A stretch of DNA of 64,000 nt from Helianthus annuus (taxonomy: Eukaryota > Streptophyta > Magnoliopsida > Asterales > Asteraceae): positions 83,214,020-83,278,019 of the forward strand of contig NC_035448.2 in assembly GCF_002127325.2 (NCBI RefSeq), in the 5' to 3' direction. How positions within the stretch are numbered: the stretch's first letter is position 1; each line of letters opens with the position of its first letter. A program made the translations under genes and the position numbers. The notes beneath the pieces were generated by a model that did no database searches, was not told where the DNA came from, and was given only the letters and a program-made list of their open reading frames with translations. Below, in pieces: positions 46,001 through 56,826 of this stretch.

Positions 46001-47277
46001 TAACTCTACTACATGTTTGGTGGGTAAAAGTGTTGGTGCACGTTTTAGCAGTTGACACATTTTCACAGACATATAGCTTGTATCCGCACCCGAATCAAAC
46101 AAAACAGTAACATAAATATTGTCGAGGAGAAACTTACCCATAACCACATTGGGATCGTTCACTGCGTCACCTCGACCTAGCACAAAAGCGCGTCCCCTAG
46201 CCTCGTTGCCATTATTGTTGTTCCCACCATTGTTGTTCTCGTTGCCCTGGTTATTGTTGTTGCGATTCTGGTTCAACTGAGGGCAGTCGTGTTTGAAATG
46301 GCCTTCAGCCCCACACTGGAAACATCCCCGGTTTCCACGCTGTGGCTGCTGCTGCTGTGGGTTCTGTGGAGTAGGTTGTTGCGGTTGCTGGTTCTGATTT
46401 GCAGGCCGTGGGCTCCTACAGTCTTTGGCCTCATGCCCCATCTTGAGACACCTTTGACAACGACCCCTGTTGCATGGGCCGCTATGGTGCCTGTTGCAGT
46501 TGTGACACTTGGGGTGAAATCCCTGATATCTTCCCCGTCTATGACCACCAGAGGTTTGCTGACCAGGACTCTGGTAGTGGTCAGTCTTCTGTTGCTGAGC
46601 TTGAGACTGAACGGATGCTGAACCCTTACTAGAATCTCCATCCCACTTTCTTTTGCTGTCGCTAGTAGTAGCAGGAGTAGCTGAAGGAGTGACTGTAGCA
46701 GTAGCGTTGACACGCCTAGGCAGTATGTTCTGATCCACTGCCTGGTCGGTGATGCGATGAGCGAGACGTTGAATATCCTGGATGTTATCGAGATTAGCCG
46801 AGGTAACATGGCTCTGGATCTCTGGCGCCAATCCCTTGAGGTACATCTCAATGCGCTTGTATGGAGGGTCCACCATAGTTGGACACAGCACGGCCAGCTC
46901 ATTCGACCGTTTGGTATACGCTTCGATCTCTGATCCAACCATTTTCAAATTATACAGCTCGTCTTCCAGCTTGTGAATATCTTCACGAGTACAATATTCC
47001 CTCTTGATAAGTTCCTTAAAATCATTCCAGGGTGTGGCGTTAGCAGCTGCCAACCCTAAGATCTGAACTTGGGCGTTCCACCAAGTTAATGCTATCCCTT
47101 CCAAGGTGCCAGTTGCATACTTGACCTTGCGAGCCTCAGGGCACTCGCACATTTCGAATACTGACTCTAGCTTTTCGAACCAGTGGAGGAGTCCCACTGC
47201 CCCCTCTATGCCACTGAAGGTACTTGGACGACAGTCCATGAAGTTCTTAAAGGTGCAAACTTGCTGCGCTGGTTGAC
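43022..47277 (-). pseudogene. gag-pol: gag-pol main frame of element F, complete up to the integrase C-terminus
   Basis: About 1420 codons without interruption: capsid ([23 protein letters not shown]), knuckles [14 protein letters not shown] and [14 protein letters not shown] (about 46300-46460), retropepsin [13 protein letters not shown] (about 46075-46115), [12 protein letters not shown] (about 45065-45100), RNase [14 protein letters not shown], integrase HHCC and DDE ([27 protein letters not shown]) and [15 protein letters not shown]. All catalytic motifs look intact. The only lesion is GAA to TAA at 43022-43024, which removes the chromodomain-like tail. It could still supply enzymes in trans, though this is inference. 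Confidence 0.93.
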
Positions 47278-47376
47278 CTATTGTGTACGAATAGGGCAAA
47301 GTTTAAATACAAGGGCTAGTTTAGGAGTGTAGGATCTAAAGATCCTAGCGTAAATCATGACTACAGGATAAACTAC
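47278..47376 (-). other. Candidate 99-nt intron in gag of element F
   Basis: Minus strand CAAGCAG|GTAGTTTA to ACACAATAG|GTCAACC, with several in-frame stops inside. Removal joins AAQAG to GQPAQQ in frame, as in E, where the equivalent is 90 nt. Confidence 0.45.
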
Positions 47377-47464
47377 CTGCTTGAGCAGCTGCAAGTGCCG
47401 CAGCAACTTGAGCTTGAACGAGAGCCTCTAGCTGGGCTTGTGTCATGTTAATTCTTCCAGACAT
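47377..47464 (-). CDS. gag: gag N-terminal exon of element F (88 nt)
   Basis: ATG at 47464 gives MSGRINMTQAQLEALVQAQV and an alanine-rich stretch to AAQAG. Equal in length to the E exon. The capsid frame downstream has no ATG of its own before FMDCRP. Confidence 0.6.
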
Positions 47465-47762
47465 GATCTTCATAGTAAAAAGTAACGTGAGTGAGAGTGG
47501 TTCGCGAGTAGGGCAATGACAGAAAAGTGTAAGCACGTAGGGATTCTCATGCTATAGTATCATGTGTATCTAAACGTAATGCGAGCAAAGTTCTAAGCAG
47601 TTCTAGCAAACAGGCAGTAAACATAAACCTTATTACCTAGGATGTCGAGTCTTGCACGTGGAGCGAAGCGTCGTTGTGGATCGTTGAGAGCACTGTTCTG
47701 GTTATAGTCTGGTTTTAATAAAAACGTTTTCCCATATTAAAACCTAGTTCTCTATAACCAAT

Positions 47763-47775
47763 GGCTCTGATACCA
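47763..47775 (-). other. Primer binding site of element F
   Basis: Minus strand TGGTATCAGAGCC three bases from the 5' LTR. Confidence 0.9.
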
Positions 47776-48057
47776 ATCTGTCACACCCCCCAAAATCCAC
47801 ACGCGGAGTACCACCGCTTGGGAGCGTGACTGACCAGGATCAAGCCACCAATTATGTCAAACATAGCATTTAATAATAATCATAGACATAATTGGTGTTC
47901 AAAACCAAACATTGTATATGTAGTGGAAGCATTAAATGCAAAACCCATAACATAAGTATCAATGTGTGAATGTAAAAGTGTTTATTAAGCATTCACATGT
48001 TCTTGTCCACAACGACCCGCTTCTCCTCTTGTGCAAGCTCCAAGTATACCTAAGGTC

Positions 48058-48851
48058 CTGCAAGGCATGCAGCAAATAATCAACAAACTAGTTGAGCGAG
48101 TTCACAGAAAGTAATGTCGTATCAGTAATGCGTAAGTTCATCTAGTGGGGCTTCCCATACATGTATATACTATTGGTGAGGGATTCTCACAATTATCCTT
48201 AACAATGGGGGATTCCCATTATGGTACTTACTATTGGTGAGGGATTCTCACAATTATCCTTAACAATGGGGGATTCCCATTATGGTACTTACTATTGGTG
48301 AGGGATTCTCACAATTATCCTTAACAATGGGGGATTCCCATTATGGTACTTACTATTGGTGAGGGATTCTCACAATTATCCTTAACAATGGGGGATTCCC
48401 ATTATGGTACTTACTATTGGTGAGGGATTCTCACAATTATCCTTAACAATGGGGGATTCCCATTATGGTACTTACTAGACTAGTGCAACCATGTGTTCTT
48501 CTTAAACCGAGAACAGGAATACGTACTGGGTCACGTAGGCTTTACGTGACGTGCCCTTCCCCGAGGACAGTGGTACGCGTGGGGGCTACGTAGGCTTTAC
48601 GCAGCGTGTCCTTCCGACCCGGAAGACAGTAGATGGTATTGGGTTACGTAGGCTTTACGTAACGTGTCCTCCCGACCCGGGAGACAAATGGTAATTACTA
48701 GGTTACGTAGGCTTTACGTAACGTGTCCTGACTATCCTGAGGACGATGGTCTATATCTAGTGAATTGCGTAAGTACGAGTAATCATATCATATCAACATT
48801 CCAACCCAATTCCCAACCCGGGAATCCCATGCCTTGGCTGTGTGAACTCAC
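48058..48851 (-). other. Candidate LTR-internal intron, element F 5' LTR
   Basis: Donor CCAAG|GTGAGTTC at 48851 and acceptor TGCCTTGCAG ending at 48058 on the minus strand, 794 bp. Confidence 0.55.
48159..48477 (-). repeat. 61-bp minisatellite, five copies, element F 5' LTR
   Basis: Same five identical-looking units as in the 3' LTR. Confidence 0.95.
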
Positions 48852-49013
48852 CTTGGTTTGCTCGGCAGATACACAAATAAAAGACTCTTGAACTAAGGGT
48901 CGTCAACCACGTCCTAACAGGGTTACCACACAAGTCAGGTTCGGTTCAAATAGTGCACGTATACATCATGGCAAACACGTATGCACGTAAACAGTCAACA
49001 CATTAAATACACC

Positions 49014-49585
49014 ACTTGTGCGATTCGGATGGTTGGGCCAAAGAGCTTGTGCGAGCCCAACCATCTTGTGCGATTACATGACTAAGCCCAATCTATACCC
49101 GGCCCATCATACACATAAGCAGTTTGAACATTCACGGCCCAATAATTATCATACAATTTGTGCGATCCAGTTCATGTTGTGCGACCCGATTAAATTAGTC
49201 CAACAATAATACCCAGCCCAATTATAACCTACGGCCCAAAATAACACACAATGACGTTGTGCGATCCAGCTGATCTTGTACGATTCAGCTGGGTTGTGCG
49301 ATCAAGAAATGGGTTGTGCGATTTAAGGTAGTCCGGCCCAAACAGCTTGTGCGATGGAAGTCTTGGGCTGTCCGGCCCAACAGTCTTAACAACATTAAAC
49401 ATGTGTGTGGCCCAACACCTTGTGCGATCCACACCAGCTTGTGCGATCCACTCGGTGTTGTGCGATCATACAAAAGCTAAGCAGTATCATGTGTATTATA
49501 CGTTTGTGTAGTGCATTTGTGCGATCAGGCCACCATGTGCGAATGGGCCTCTTGTGCGACCAAGAGACCTTGTACGGTTGGATTT
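49014..49585 (-). repeat. Keyword array TTGTGCGAT, element F 5' LTR
   Basis: The uninterrupted array: the words of 22196-22727 plus about three more (TTGTGCGACC, TTGTACGGTT, TTGTGCATCC) after the B target site. Confidence 0.85.
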
Positions 49586-50417
49586 GTGCATCCGAATATT
49601 ATGCTCATTAGTTACAATAGCCAATCAATAACCAAGTTTCCAAAGTTACACCTTATCAATTAACATCTAACAGTTTCAATCACACAATGGATTTCGATCA
49701 AACCAAGCAATTTCCATTAAATTCACATGAACCCTAATCAACCATATGAACAATATTAACATTCATAACAATACATACATTCTAACATGGATCTCGATTA
49801 CCAACTATATCCGATCAAACAATACATAACAGCCGATCCATCATACATTCATATATATCCGATTCATGTGCAAGCCGATTACATGAACATTATCTATCAT
49901 TGATTAGTAACATCCAATCTAACATTATCATACACAACATGTTAACAAGAATCCTTCGGGTATCAAGCAATCATCAACATACAAACAATAACACACAACC
50001 AATAACATAATTACTAACCGGATTAAAGAGGGTGATCCGAGTAGGGGATGCTCTTGCCGTCGGGTTCCAAGCAACCGAGAGAGAGAAAGAGTCTAGGGTT
50101 GTGTGTGTGTTCTTGTGTTGTGTAACCAATGAGAAAAGAACCAAGTCCCTAAGGTGTTTACACGGTATAAAGGGGTGGGCCGGCCCTTACATGGGCTGCC
50201 CTATTGGTCCGCGTACAAGAATGAGGCCCAAACGGCCTTGTGCGGGTGTTGTGAGCTTGTGCGGTTCAAGTGTCTAGTGTTGCGCGGTCCAATTCATACA
50301 TGTACACATAAAAAACATCATGCACATAACACAACATTCATTCAATTCAATCATATAATTTAGTTCACATATGCACGTAGCGTTACACAAAGTAAGTCTA
50401 AAGTTCGAGTTGTCACA

Positions 50418-50524
50418 ACATTTACTTTTACTAATTACATTGTTCTATATGATTGGTGGCTTGATCCTGGTCAGTCACGCTCCCAAGCGGTGATACTCTG
50501 CAGGTGGATTTTGGGGGTGTGACA
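50418..50524 (+). mobile_element. LTR G, segment 4 (right end)
   Basis: It resumes with ACATT and ends GGATTTTGGGGGTGTGACA. No primer site follows, so G is a 3' or solo LTR. The next five bases are CATAG, and no matching CATAG lies at its left end. Confidence 0.8.
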
Positions 50525-51806
50525 CATAGCTCATGTGTGATTACTTGCAGTGATGAAAGGGAACTAAGTACTCAGATTCCTAGAACGTGAGGTTGTTACC
50601 CGATGATCAATCAACCCTTACCCAAGCCTAACTATACCCATGATGTCTCAATTGCCAACGGCACCAAGAACGTATGGTTTCTAATTAGTTCAACGTAAGA
50701 ATTAACAAGTTACTAACAAACAATCACACACCATAACAAACAAATCACAAAGATAAAGATTGTTATTCTAGAAATTAGGAAAATCAAACATGAAATGTCT
50801 CAATCAAACCTTCAATCCAGGATAATCATCAAGTGTTTAGCCACTCATGGCTTGAATCAACATCATAATACTAGTTTCAATGTTCAAAGAAATCACCAAC
50901 ATAAAACAAGAGATTAACTAGTGTTCTTCAAGCTCAATATCCCCAAAATTGCTCCCAATTCGTTCACAAGTGATATGTAACCGAATCCAATGATAAGACA
51001 TCATAAGTCCATTGAAAATGATACTTAAATGCAGGAGTTACACATTGATGGCAATCGGCACCGTAAGCTACGGCGCCTGCCATAGCTTACGGCAAGCAGC
51101 AGGTCAACAAGTCAACAGATGGCGCCGTAAGCTACGTCGCCTGCCGTAGCTTACGGCGGCCAGCAATCTTTTATGGCGCTTGTACACTGTCTTACGGTGA
51201 TAATCTTTTGACAAGTGGTGGGGGCCGTAGCCTACGGCCAGAGCCGTAGGTTACGGCGCTGAGTATGTTGATTCCCTTGTTTCTCTTTTTCAACTCTTCA
51301 CAGCTCCGTCTTGTATCCGCCAGCTTCTAGCTTCCACCTAAGCTGCTTAAAACCCGCATTTTGAGCACTTTAGCACCTGCATCATCAAACATAGAGTGGT
51401 TACCAAGTTCAAGCAATTAACCGAATAAAGCATGGAATGTGTATATATTTAGACATTTTAAGGGTTGTCCTACTGACCACCCGTCATAGTCTTATAAAGT
51501 ACTTTCAACATATAAACGAGCCATGATTCCAATACCCTTATAAAACCTTCGTACTCGCCAGCATTTCTTTGCTGACTTTGTTTTTACATATGTTTCAGGT
51601 GTTGTTGCTTGATGTGATTTCTAGGATGCATGCGTCACATAGGATCTGGACAAGGCCTTAGTGACATAATAACAATGATAGTCGATATTTAACTTGTTTG
51701 TTTTGTGTCAAGACAATGTAATGTTTAATTTTATCAATAAAACGAAACTATTTTTGTATCCATGGTTGTGAAATAATTATTCTGTTGCAACACTCCCCGA
51801 CGTTTT
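50525..51806 (+). mobile_element. Unassigned repeat DNA running into the 3' part of LTR H
   Basis: From about 51456 the sequence resembles the end of the A-type LTR: an acceptor-like TATGTTTCAG ending at 51598, AAGACAATGTAATG, CAATAAAAC near 51738 and CAACACTCCCCGACGTTT at 51788-51805. 50525-51455 has no gene and no clear match to the other elements. On the minus strand it looks like a retroelement leader (it contains GGTGCCGTTGGCAATTGAG), but I cannot place it. The border between the two parts is not visible. Confidence 0.6.
51055..51262. repeat. GCCGTAAGCTACGGC keyword and hairpin cluster
   Basis: About six copies of GCCGTAAGCTACGGC or variants (GCCGTAGCCTACGGCC, GCCGTAGGTTACGGC), each a 5-6 bp hairpin, within 210 bp. 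Both orientations read alike because the word is almost palindromic. Confidence 0.8.
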
Positions 51807-52756
51807 TGTTGGACTCTGTATGCCCAAGACACATTTTAAATTGATGTGACTAGTACGTAATGATCCAAGTCTGGTCATACCCAATAACAAGCTAGACAAA
51901 CACCTACAATAGTTGTTTATGATATGATCAAACAAATAAATATTAACACTTAGAATATTTAGAAATTGGTTTTCTAAATAATTGCACTTGACAAACTAAT
52001 AAATTATATGGATAATTTATTTTGAGAGAATATTTTATTTGTTATTTAATGGGTTAAACAACAATTTTAAAAGGTTGCATAAGTCTTGTAAATATGAGAT
52101 GTTGTATTTTATAAAAGGTTATAAAATAAACAAGACTTAAATTTATAAAAGAAATTTTGAATTTTTTTTTAAAATAAAAGCTAGGGGCCGCCCCCCTCAT
52201 GGGAACTCACAAAGTATTTTTTTGGTCCAATCATAGTGCATGCATTTTGCATAAATAGATGATCCTTGATTGGCCATTTTTGGTGGCAACTTTCTCTCTC
52301 ATCCTTTTAAGAAAAGGTTGTTGCAAGACTTGTAACTATCTATCATTTTTCAAGAATTCAAGTGCAAGAACACACAAGAACTCTCTCAAAAATTTTCGGC
52401 CAAAGTGTGTTGATCAAGAGGGATTTTTTCAAGTGTGTTTCAAGTGTAGAATTCCTAGCAACATAAGGTGTTCGTTGGAAGCTTGGGGTATGCAAGCTTG
52501 AGATCTTCTCCTTTGAAGATTTCCATTCAAGAATATCATCATCTTCCATCTCCTTGCTCCAAAGAAAGGTTGAATTCTTAAACACCCTATGGTTGTATTT
52601 TGATAGCATGCATGTCATATATGGATCCGATTTTGGGTTTTTGCATTTAAAAGAGTTTTAAATCTTGTAAAGCAACATGTTTTAAATGGATATTCCGCTG
52701 TGTTTTAAATTTTATTTGGATAAAATTACTTTGATAAACAAGTGAAAAACCCAACA
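51807..52756 (+). repeat. 5' LTR of element I
   Basis: 950 bp, TGTTGGACTC to AAAACCCAACA, with GCATAAATAG near 52249 as a possible TATA region. Confidence 0.93.
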
Positions 52757-52757
52757 A

Positions 52758-52771
52758 TGGCATCTAGAGCC
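52758..52771 (+). other. Putative primer binding site of element I
   Basis: TGGCATCTAGAGCC sits one base after the LTR. It resembles TGGTATCAGAGCC with a substitution and an extra base, so the initiator tRNA match is imperfect. Confidence 0.5.
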
Positions 52772-54379
52772 GCTTATATGAGTGCTTGCTTCATCGGATT
52801 TAAAAAATTTTCGGGTTTTCGGGTTTGGAGAAACCCAATAGCCGAAATTTTATACATGGATTTCCTTTTGTTTTTTCAAGATTTATTTCCTACATGCATA
52901 AAGGAATCTTGAAAAATTATGTCATATGGATGATTTGTTTTGTTTGGACAAAAACCCACATTTTTCGGTTTTTTCATTCTTGGCCGAAAAATATAGGTTG
53001 TAAAAGGAAACCATTTTGCGCTTGAATTTAATATATATTTGGATATATATTTTGGTGTTCATAACCTAGCCATGACCTTGTGTGAATAATTTTGTGTTTG
53101 TGATTTTATTATTCAATGGGTTGTAATAATTATTATTTTGTCTTCCATTTGTAAAAATATGTATTTTATTTATTTTCATTTGGTATGTAAGTAAATAGAT
53201 TAGATGCATTTTATCTTACTAGAAAAAATGTATTAGGATACTTTTATGTAAAACAAGATGCACACAAAAATGCGGTTTTGGTTTTTGCCAATTTCGGGCA
53301 TAAAGGACTTCATAGTTCTTAACGGGATTTTAGCCCGATAACCAAAACACATTTTTGAGTCCAAAGGAGTTTGGAGCTGAATATTAAAGACATTTGGAAG
53401 CTCAAAGAATGTGAAGAAATCACAACACAAGATGAAGGCTTGAAGCATTTGGATGCGGGATCAAGTGGGAGTTCACCGACACCCCTTTTGTGTCTATCTT
53501 CACCCTATAGGAAGGACCATTTGACACACTTGTTTCGGCTAACAAGTGTGGTCAAAATAGTTGGCTATGGTTATGCACCTTTTAACATATGTGTTGTGTG
53601 CTTGTATGGTTATTTTTTATGGTTGTTTGGATGATATTTGGATATGCATACTTAACAACAAATAATCTAGAACAAGCTTAAAATTGGTTCTTCAAAATCA
53701 TTAAAACGATTAATAAAAGGTTTTATTAAAAATTAATGATTTTATAATAAAATGGGTTTTATTAAAAGAACCTTGAAAATTGGTTTTCACTAAAGTACCA
53801 TTGATTTGAATGCATGCAAATATATGGTACATAAAATTTTTCGAAACTAGAATTTTGAAAAATAAAATCCCTTTTATAAAGCAAGTCAAACACCATCCTT
53901 TTATACAACACTCGAATTACTTGGGAACTCTTTGTGGGATAAAGGTCACCTAACCACATTTGACGAAACTTGTATATTTGAGGTGGGTTCACCATGTTTG
54001 TGGGATAAAGGTCACCTAACCACTTATGTGTGTAAACTCACATGTGTGTGTAAGTTGGACGACTTGATTTGGAAACCATGAATTTAGGGTCACCGAAGCA
54101 TGGGGAACAAAGGTGTTGATGGGATTAAACATGCCAACTAAACATAAAAATGTTTAACCGATCCCATATAGCTAGAAGTTGCAAAGGGTTGCAATTGTCA
54201 AACGTTGACTACCTTGTTAATTTAAATAATGGGATAAAAGTCACCTAACCAATATTTAAATGTAACGTTGGATTCTAGATTTTAATTATTAATTGTCTAT
54301 GAGACATTAAAAGGGTATTAATGATTAAAATTTCAATAATATCGAAAATACTAAAATTGAGCTTTGTTAAATTTTGTAG
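52772..54379 (+). other. Long untranslated leader of element I
   Basis: 1.6 kb, A/T-rich, without a credible gene. A GGGATAAAGGTCACCTAACC phrase occurs three times (about 53937, 54001 and 54231). Confidence 0.7.
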
Positions 54380-55702
54380 ATGGCCGCTAACAATGCAAAC
54401 CCGATTACCCAAACCATCTGTAACCTATCACTAAGAACCATCCTTGAAAAGGATCGTCTCAACCATAACAACTTCATGGATTGGTTTCGAAACTTGAGAA
54501 TTGTTCTCAAGCAAGAGAAGATATCCTATGTATTGGACGATCCTATTCCCGACCAACCTGACGAGGAAGATGTAGAAGCCTACAATGATTGGATTAAGTA
54601 TACCGAGGACTCCATGCAAGCCTCTTGCCTCATGTTGGGAACTATGATTCCCGAGATTCAAAAGGACTTTGAACATCATGGAGCATACGACATGATTACC
54701 CAATTGAATGAAATGTTCCTACAACAAGCAAGGGTAGAACGCTTCGAAACGGTTCGAGCGCTTCATGCATGTCGGATGGAGGAAACCCAATCGGTCTCAT
54801 CTTACGTCCTTAAGATGAAAAGCCACATTGATCGCCTCGAGAGGCTCAATTGTCCTGTCTCTAAAGAGTTGGCTACGGATTTGATCCTCAACTCTTTAAC
54901 AAAGAAATTTGAGAGCTTTGTTATGAACTATAACATGAACGGATGGGACAAGAGCATTGGTGAGCTTCATGCAATGCTCAAAACAGCCGAAGCAGGAATG
55001 GGTAAAAAGGCTTTACACGTTCTAACGATCAATGAGGGAGGCAAGAAAGGGCATCACCCCGACACCAAAGCAAATGTTGCCAAGGGAAAGGGACACGTCA
55101 AAGGGAAGGGAAAAAGAAAGGCAAAAGCAGAACCACCAAAACCAAAAGAGAAGAAGGCAAATGTTGCCACAAGCGATCCATGCTTTGAGTGTGGAGAGAT
55201 AGGACATTGGAAAAGGAATTGTCCAACCTATCTCAAAGAGTTGAAAAACAAGAGGGATGCCGGGCAAACCTCAGGTACAATCTTTATGATACATATTGAT
55301 CTAAATGTTATTTCTTCTAACACATGGGTATTAGATACCGGATGTGGAACTCATATTTGCAATTCGTTGCAGGGGTTCAAAAGAAATAAGCATTACAAGA
55401 AGGGAGATACTAGTCTCTTTATGGGCAATGGAGCGAAAGTTCAAGTTGAAGCCCAAGGAGACTATGTTTTAAAACTTCCAAGTGGTTTGGAAATATGTTT
55501 GAAAAATGTTTTGTATGCTCCTAGTTTGACTAGGAACATTATTTCTGTTTCCCTTTTAAGACAATATGGATTTGATTTGAAGTTTGTGAACAATGAAATT
55601 TATGCTTTGATGAATGACATGTTCTACTTTAAAGCTACACCTTCAAATGGTATTTATGAATTGGTTCATGATAATACATCATTTGATAATTCGATGTACT
55701 AA
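54380..55702 (+). CDS. gag: gag and protease of element I
   Basis: 440 codons from MAANNANPITQTICNLSLR. The gag part has the copia-type capsid fold signature (FMDWFRNLRIVL, VRALHACRMEET) over residues 1-220. A lysine-rich linker and one CCHC knuckle CFECGEIGHWKRNC (about 55182-55223) follow. The protease active site is WVLDTGCGTHICN (about 55325-55363). TAA at 55700-55702 ends the frame, but reading continues in the same frame into integrase, so this is probably a nonsense mutation in a single polyprotein. Confidence 0.88.
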   Translation: MAANNANPITQTICNLSLRTILEKDRLNHNNFMDWFRNLRIVLKQEKISYVLDDPIPDQPDEEDVEAYNDWIKYTEDSMQASCLMLGTMIPEIQKDFEHHGAYDMITQLNEMFLQQARVERFETVRALHACRMEETQSVSSYVLKMKSHIDRLERLNCPVSKELATDLILNSLTKKFESFVMNYNMNGWDKSIGELHAMLKTAEAGMGKKALHVLTINEGGKKGHHPDTKANVAKGKGHVKGKGKRKAKAEPPKPKEKKANVATSDPCFECGEIGHWKRNCPTYLKELKNKRDAGQTSGTIFMIHIDLNVISSNTWVLDTGCGTHICNSLQGFKRNKHYKKGDTSLFMGNGAKVQVEAQGDYVLKLPSGLEICLKNVLYAPSLTRNIISVSLLRQYGFDLKFVNNEIYALMNDMFYFKATPSNGIYELVHDNTSFDNSMY

Positions 55703-56330
55703 GCAAACACCGAGAAACTCAAAATGGATTTGAGTGAGACCTATCTTTGGCATTGTCGTCTTGGTCATATAAACAAAAATCGCATGCAAACACTTCAAAA
55801 GAATGGTCTTTTGGAAACAAATGAAATTGGTTCATTTGATACATGTGAATCTTGTTTACAAGGCAAAATGACCAAGAAACCCTTTAGTGGCACAACTCAA
55901 AGGGCAAAAGATTTATTAGGCATCATACATTCAGATGTATGTGGTCCTTTTAAGCCAATGACTAGGAATGGTGAAAGATACTTCGTAACTTTTACCGACG
56001 ACTTTAGTCGTTATGGTTATGTGTACTTGCTAAGACACAAGGATGAAGTTTTTGAAACGTTCAAAGTCTTCCAAAACGAAGAAGAGAATCAACTCACCAA
56101 GACAATCAAAGTTCTTCGTTCCGATAGAGGAGGTGAATACCTTAGTGATGCTTTTCAAGATCATCTTCGGAGTTGTGGGATCATCTCACAACTTACTCCA
56201 CCTGGAACACCACAACATAATGGTGTGTCTGAGAGGAGGAATCGAACTTTATTGGATATGGTTCGATCTATGATGGCTAGAAGCACATTGCCTCTATCAT
56301 TTTGGGGTTACGCTTTGAAATATGGCATGG
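55703..56330 (+). pseudogene. pol: Integrase of element I, ended by an internal deletion
   Basis: Same frame as gag. Zinc domain LWHCRLGHINKNRM to CESCLQGK (about 55745-55866), then the catalytic core HSDVCGPF, FTDDFSRYGYVY, RSDRGGEYLS and HNGVSERRNRTLLDM. After WGYALKY the frame jumps. Compared with the usual copia layout, where a stretch like ETAAFTLNR precedes WHG, several tens of bases are missing near 56320, which shifts the frame. Confidence 0.88.
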
Positions 56331-56826
56331 AACGGTTCCATCTTTATCGTATTTAAAAGTGTGGGGTTGTGATGCTTATGTGAAGCAATACACCCCAAAC
56401 AAGTTAGAAGTACGATCCATTAAGTGTATCTTCGTAGGATATCCTAAAGATGATATAGGATATTATTTCTACGATCCAACAGAGCAGAAGGTATTTGTTG
56501 CTCGAAAGGGTAAGTTCTTGGAGGATAAGTTCCTTATGGAAGGAACTAATAGAACAGTGGAACTTGATGAGGATCAAGAACCACAACCCGATACACGTTT
56601 GGTTGATACTAGCACTCAACAAGAGGTTGTTGAAAATGATCAAATGGTTGATCAACATACACAAAACGTTCGCAGATCTGGTAGAATTAGTAATCCACCT
56701 GAAAGATATGGATTTTTCATGGATGGATGCTATGTAGTAGATTCAGATGAACCAACCACATACCATGATGCAATGTCAAAATCTGATTGCGACAAATGGC
56801 TTGAAGCCATGAACGTAGAGATGTAA
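56331..56826 (+). pseudogene. pol: Integrase C-terminal part and linker of element I
   Basis: Frame resumes at WHGTVPSLSYLKVWGCDAYV (about 56311 onward), with CIFVGYPKDDIGYYFYDP and a linker ending TYHDAMSKSDCDKWLEAM, the start of the RT module. TAA at 56824-56826 interrupts. The next codons continue in the same frame. Confidence 0.85.

Larger units (their letters stand above)
20960..50417 (-). mobile_element. Element F: nearly intact Ty3/gypsy element carrying nested B and E
   Basis: F reads on the minus strand. Its 3' LTR (20960-22727 plus 41962-42659) is split by B; its internal region is 42660-47778 and its 5' LTR 47779-50417. ACATT at 20955-20959 and 50418-50422 is a perfect target duplication. 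gag-pol is one frame with a single premature stop. The LTRs differ by about a dozen substitutions by eye and two indels, one of about 186 bp next to the B insertion site. The intact GTGCGAATGGGCC at about 49541 serves as an internal empty-site control for B. Confidence 0.93.
47779..50417 (-). repeat. 5' LTR of element F
   Basis: 2639 bp, uninterrupted. It holds the empty site GTGCGAATGGGCC for B and the 186 bp missing from the 3' LTR. It ends GAGTTGTCACA at 50417. Confidence 0.95.

Noticed and set aside
20960..50417. Assembly artefact as the cause of the nesting
   Set aside because: Each layer has a matching five-base target duplication and codon-level continuity across the E site in pol of B, which misassembly would not create.
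52259..52501. An 80-residue frame in the copia I LTR, repeated at 59559-59801
   Set aside because: LTR duplication explains the second copy. It may be an upstream open frame in the leader, but nothing supports a protein.
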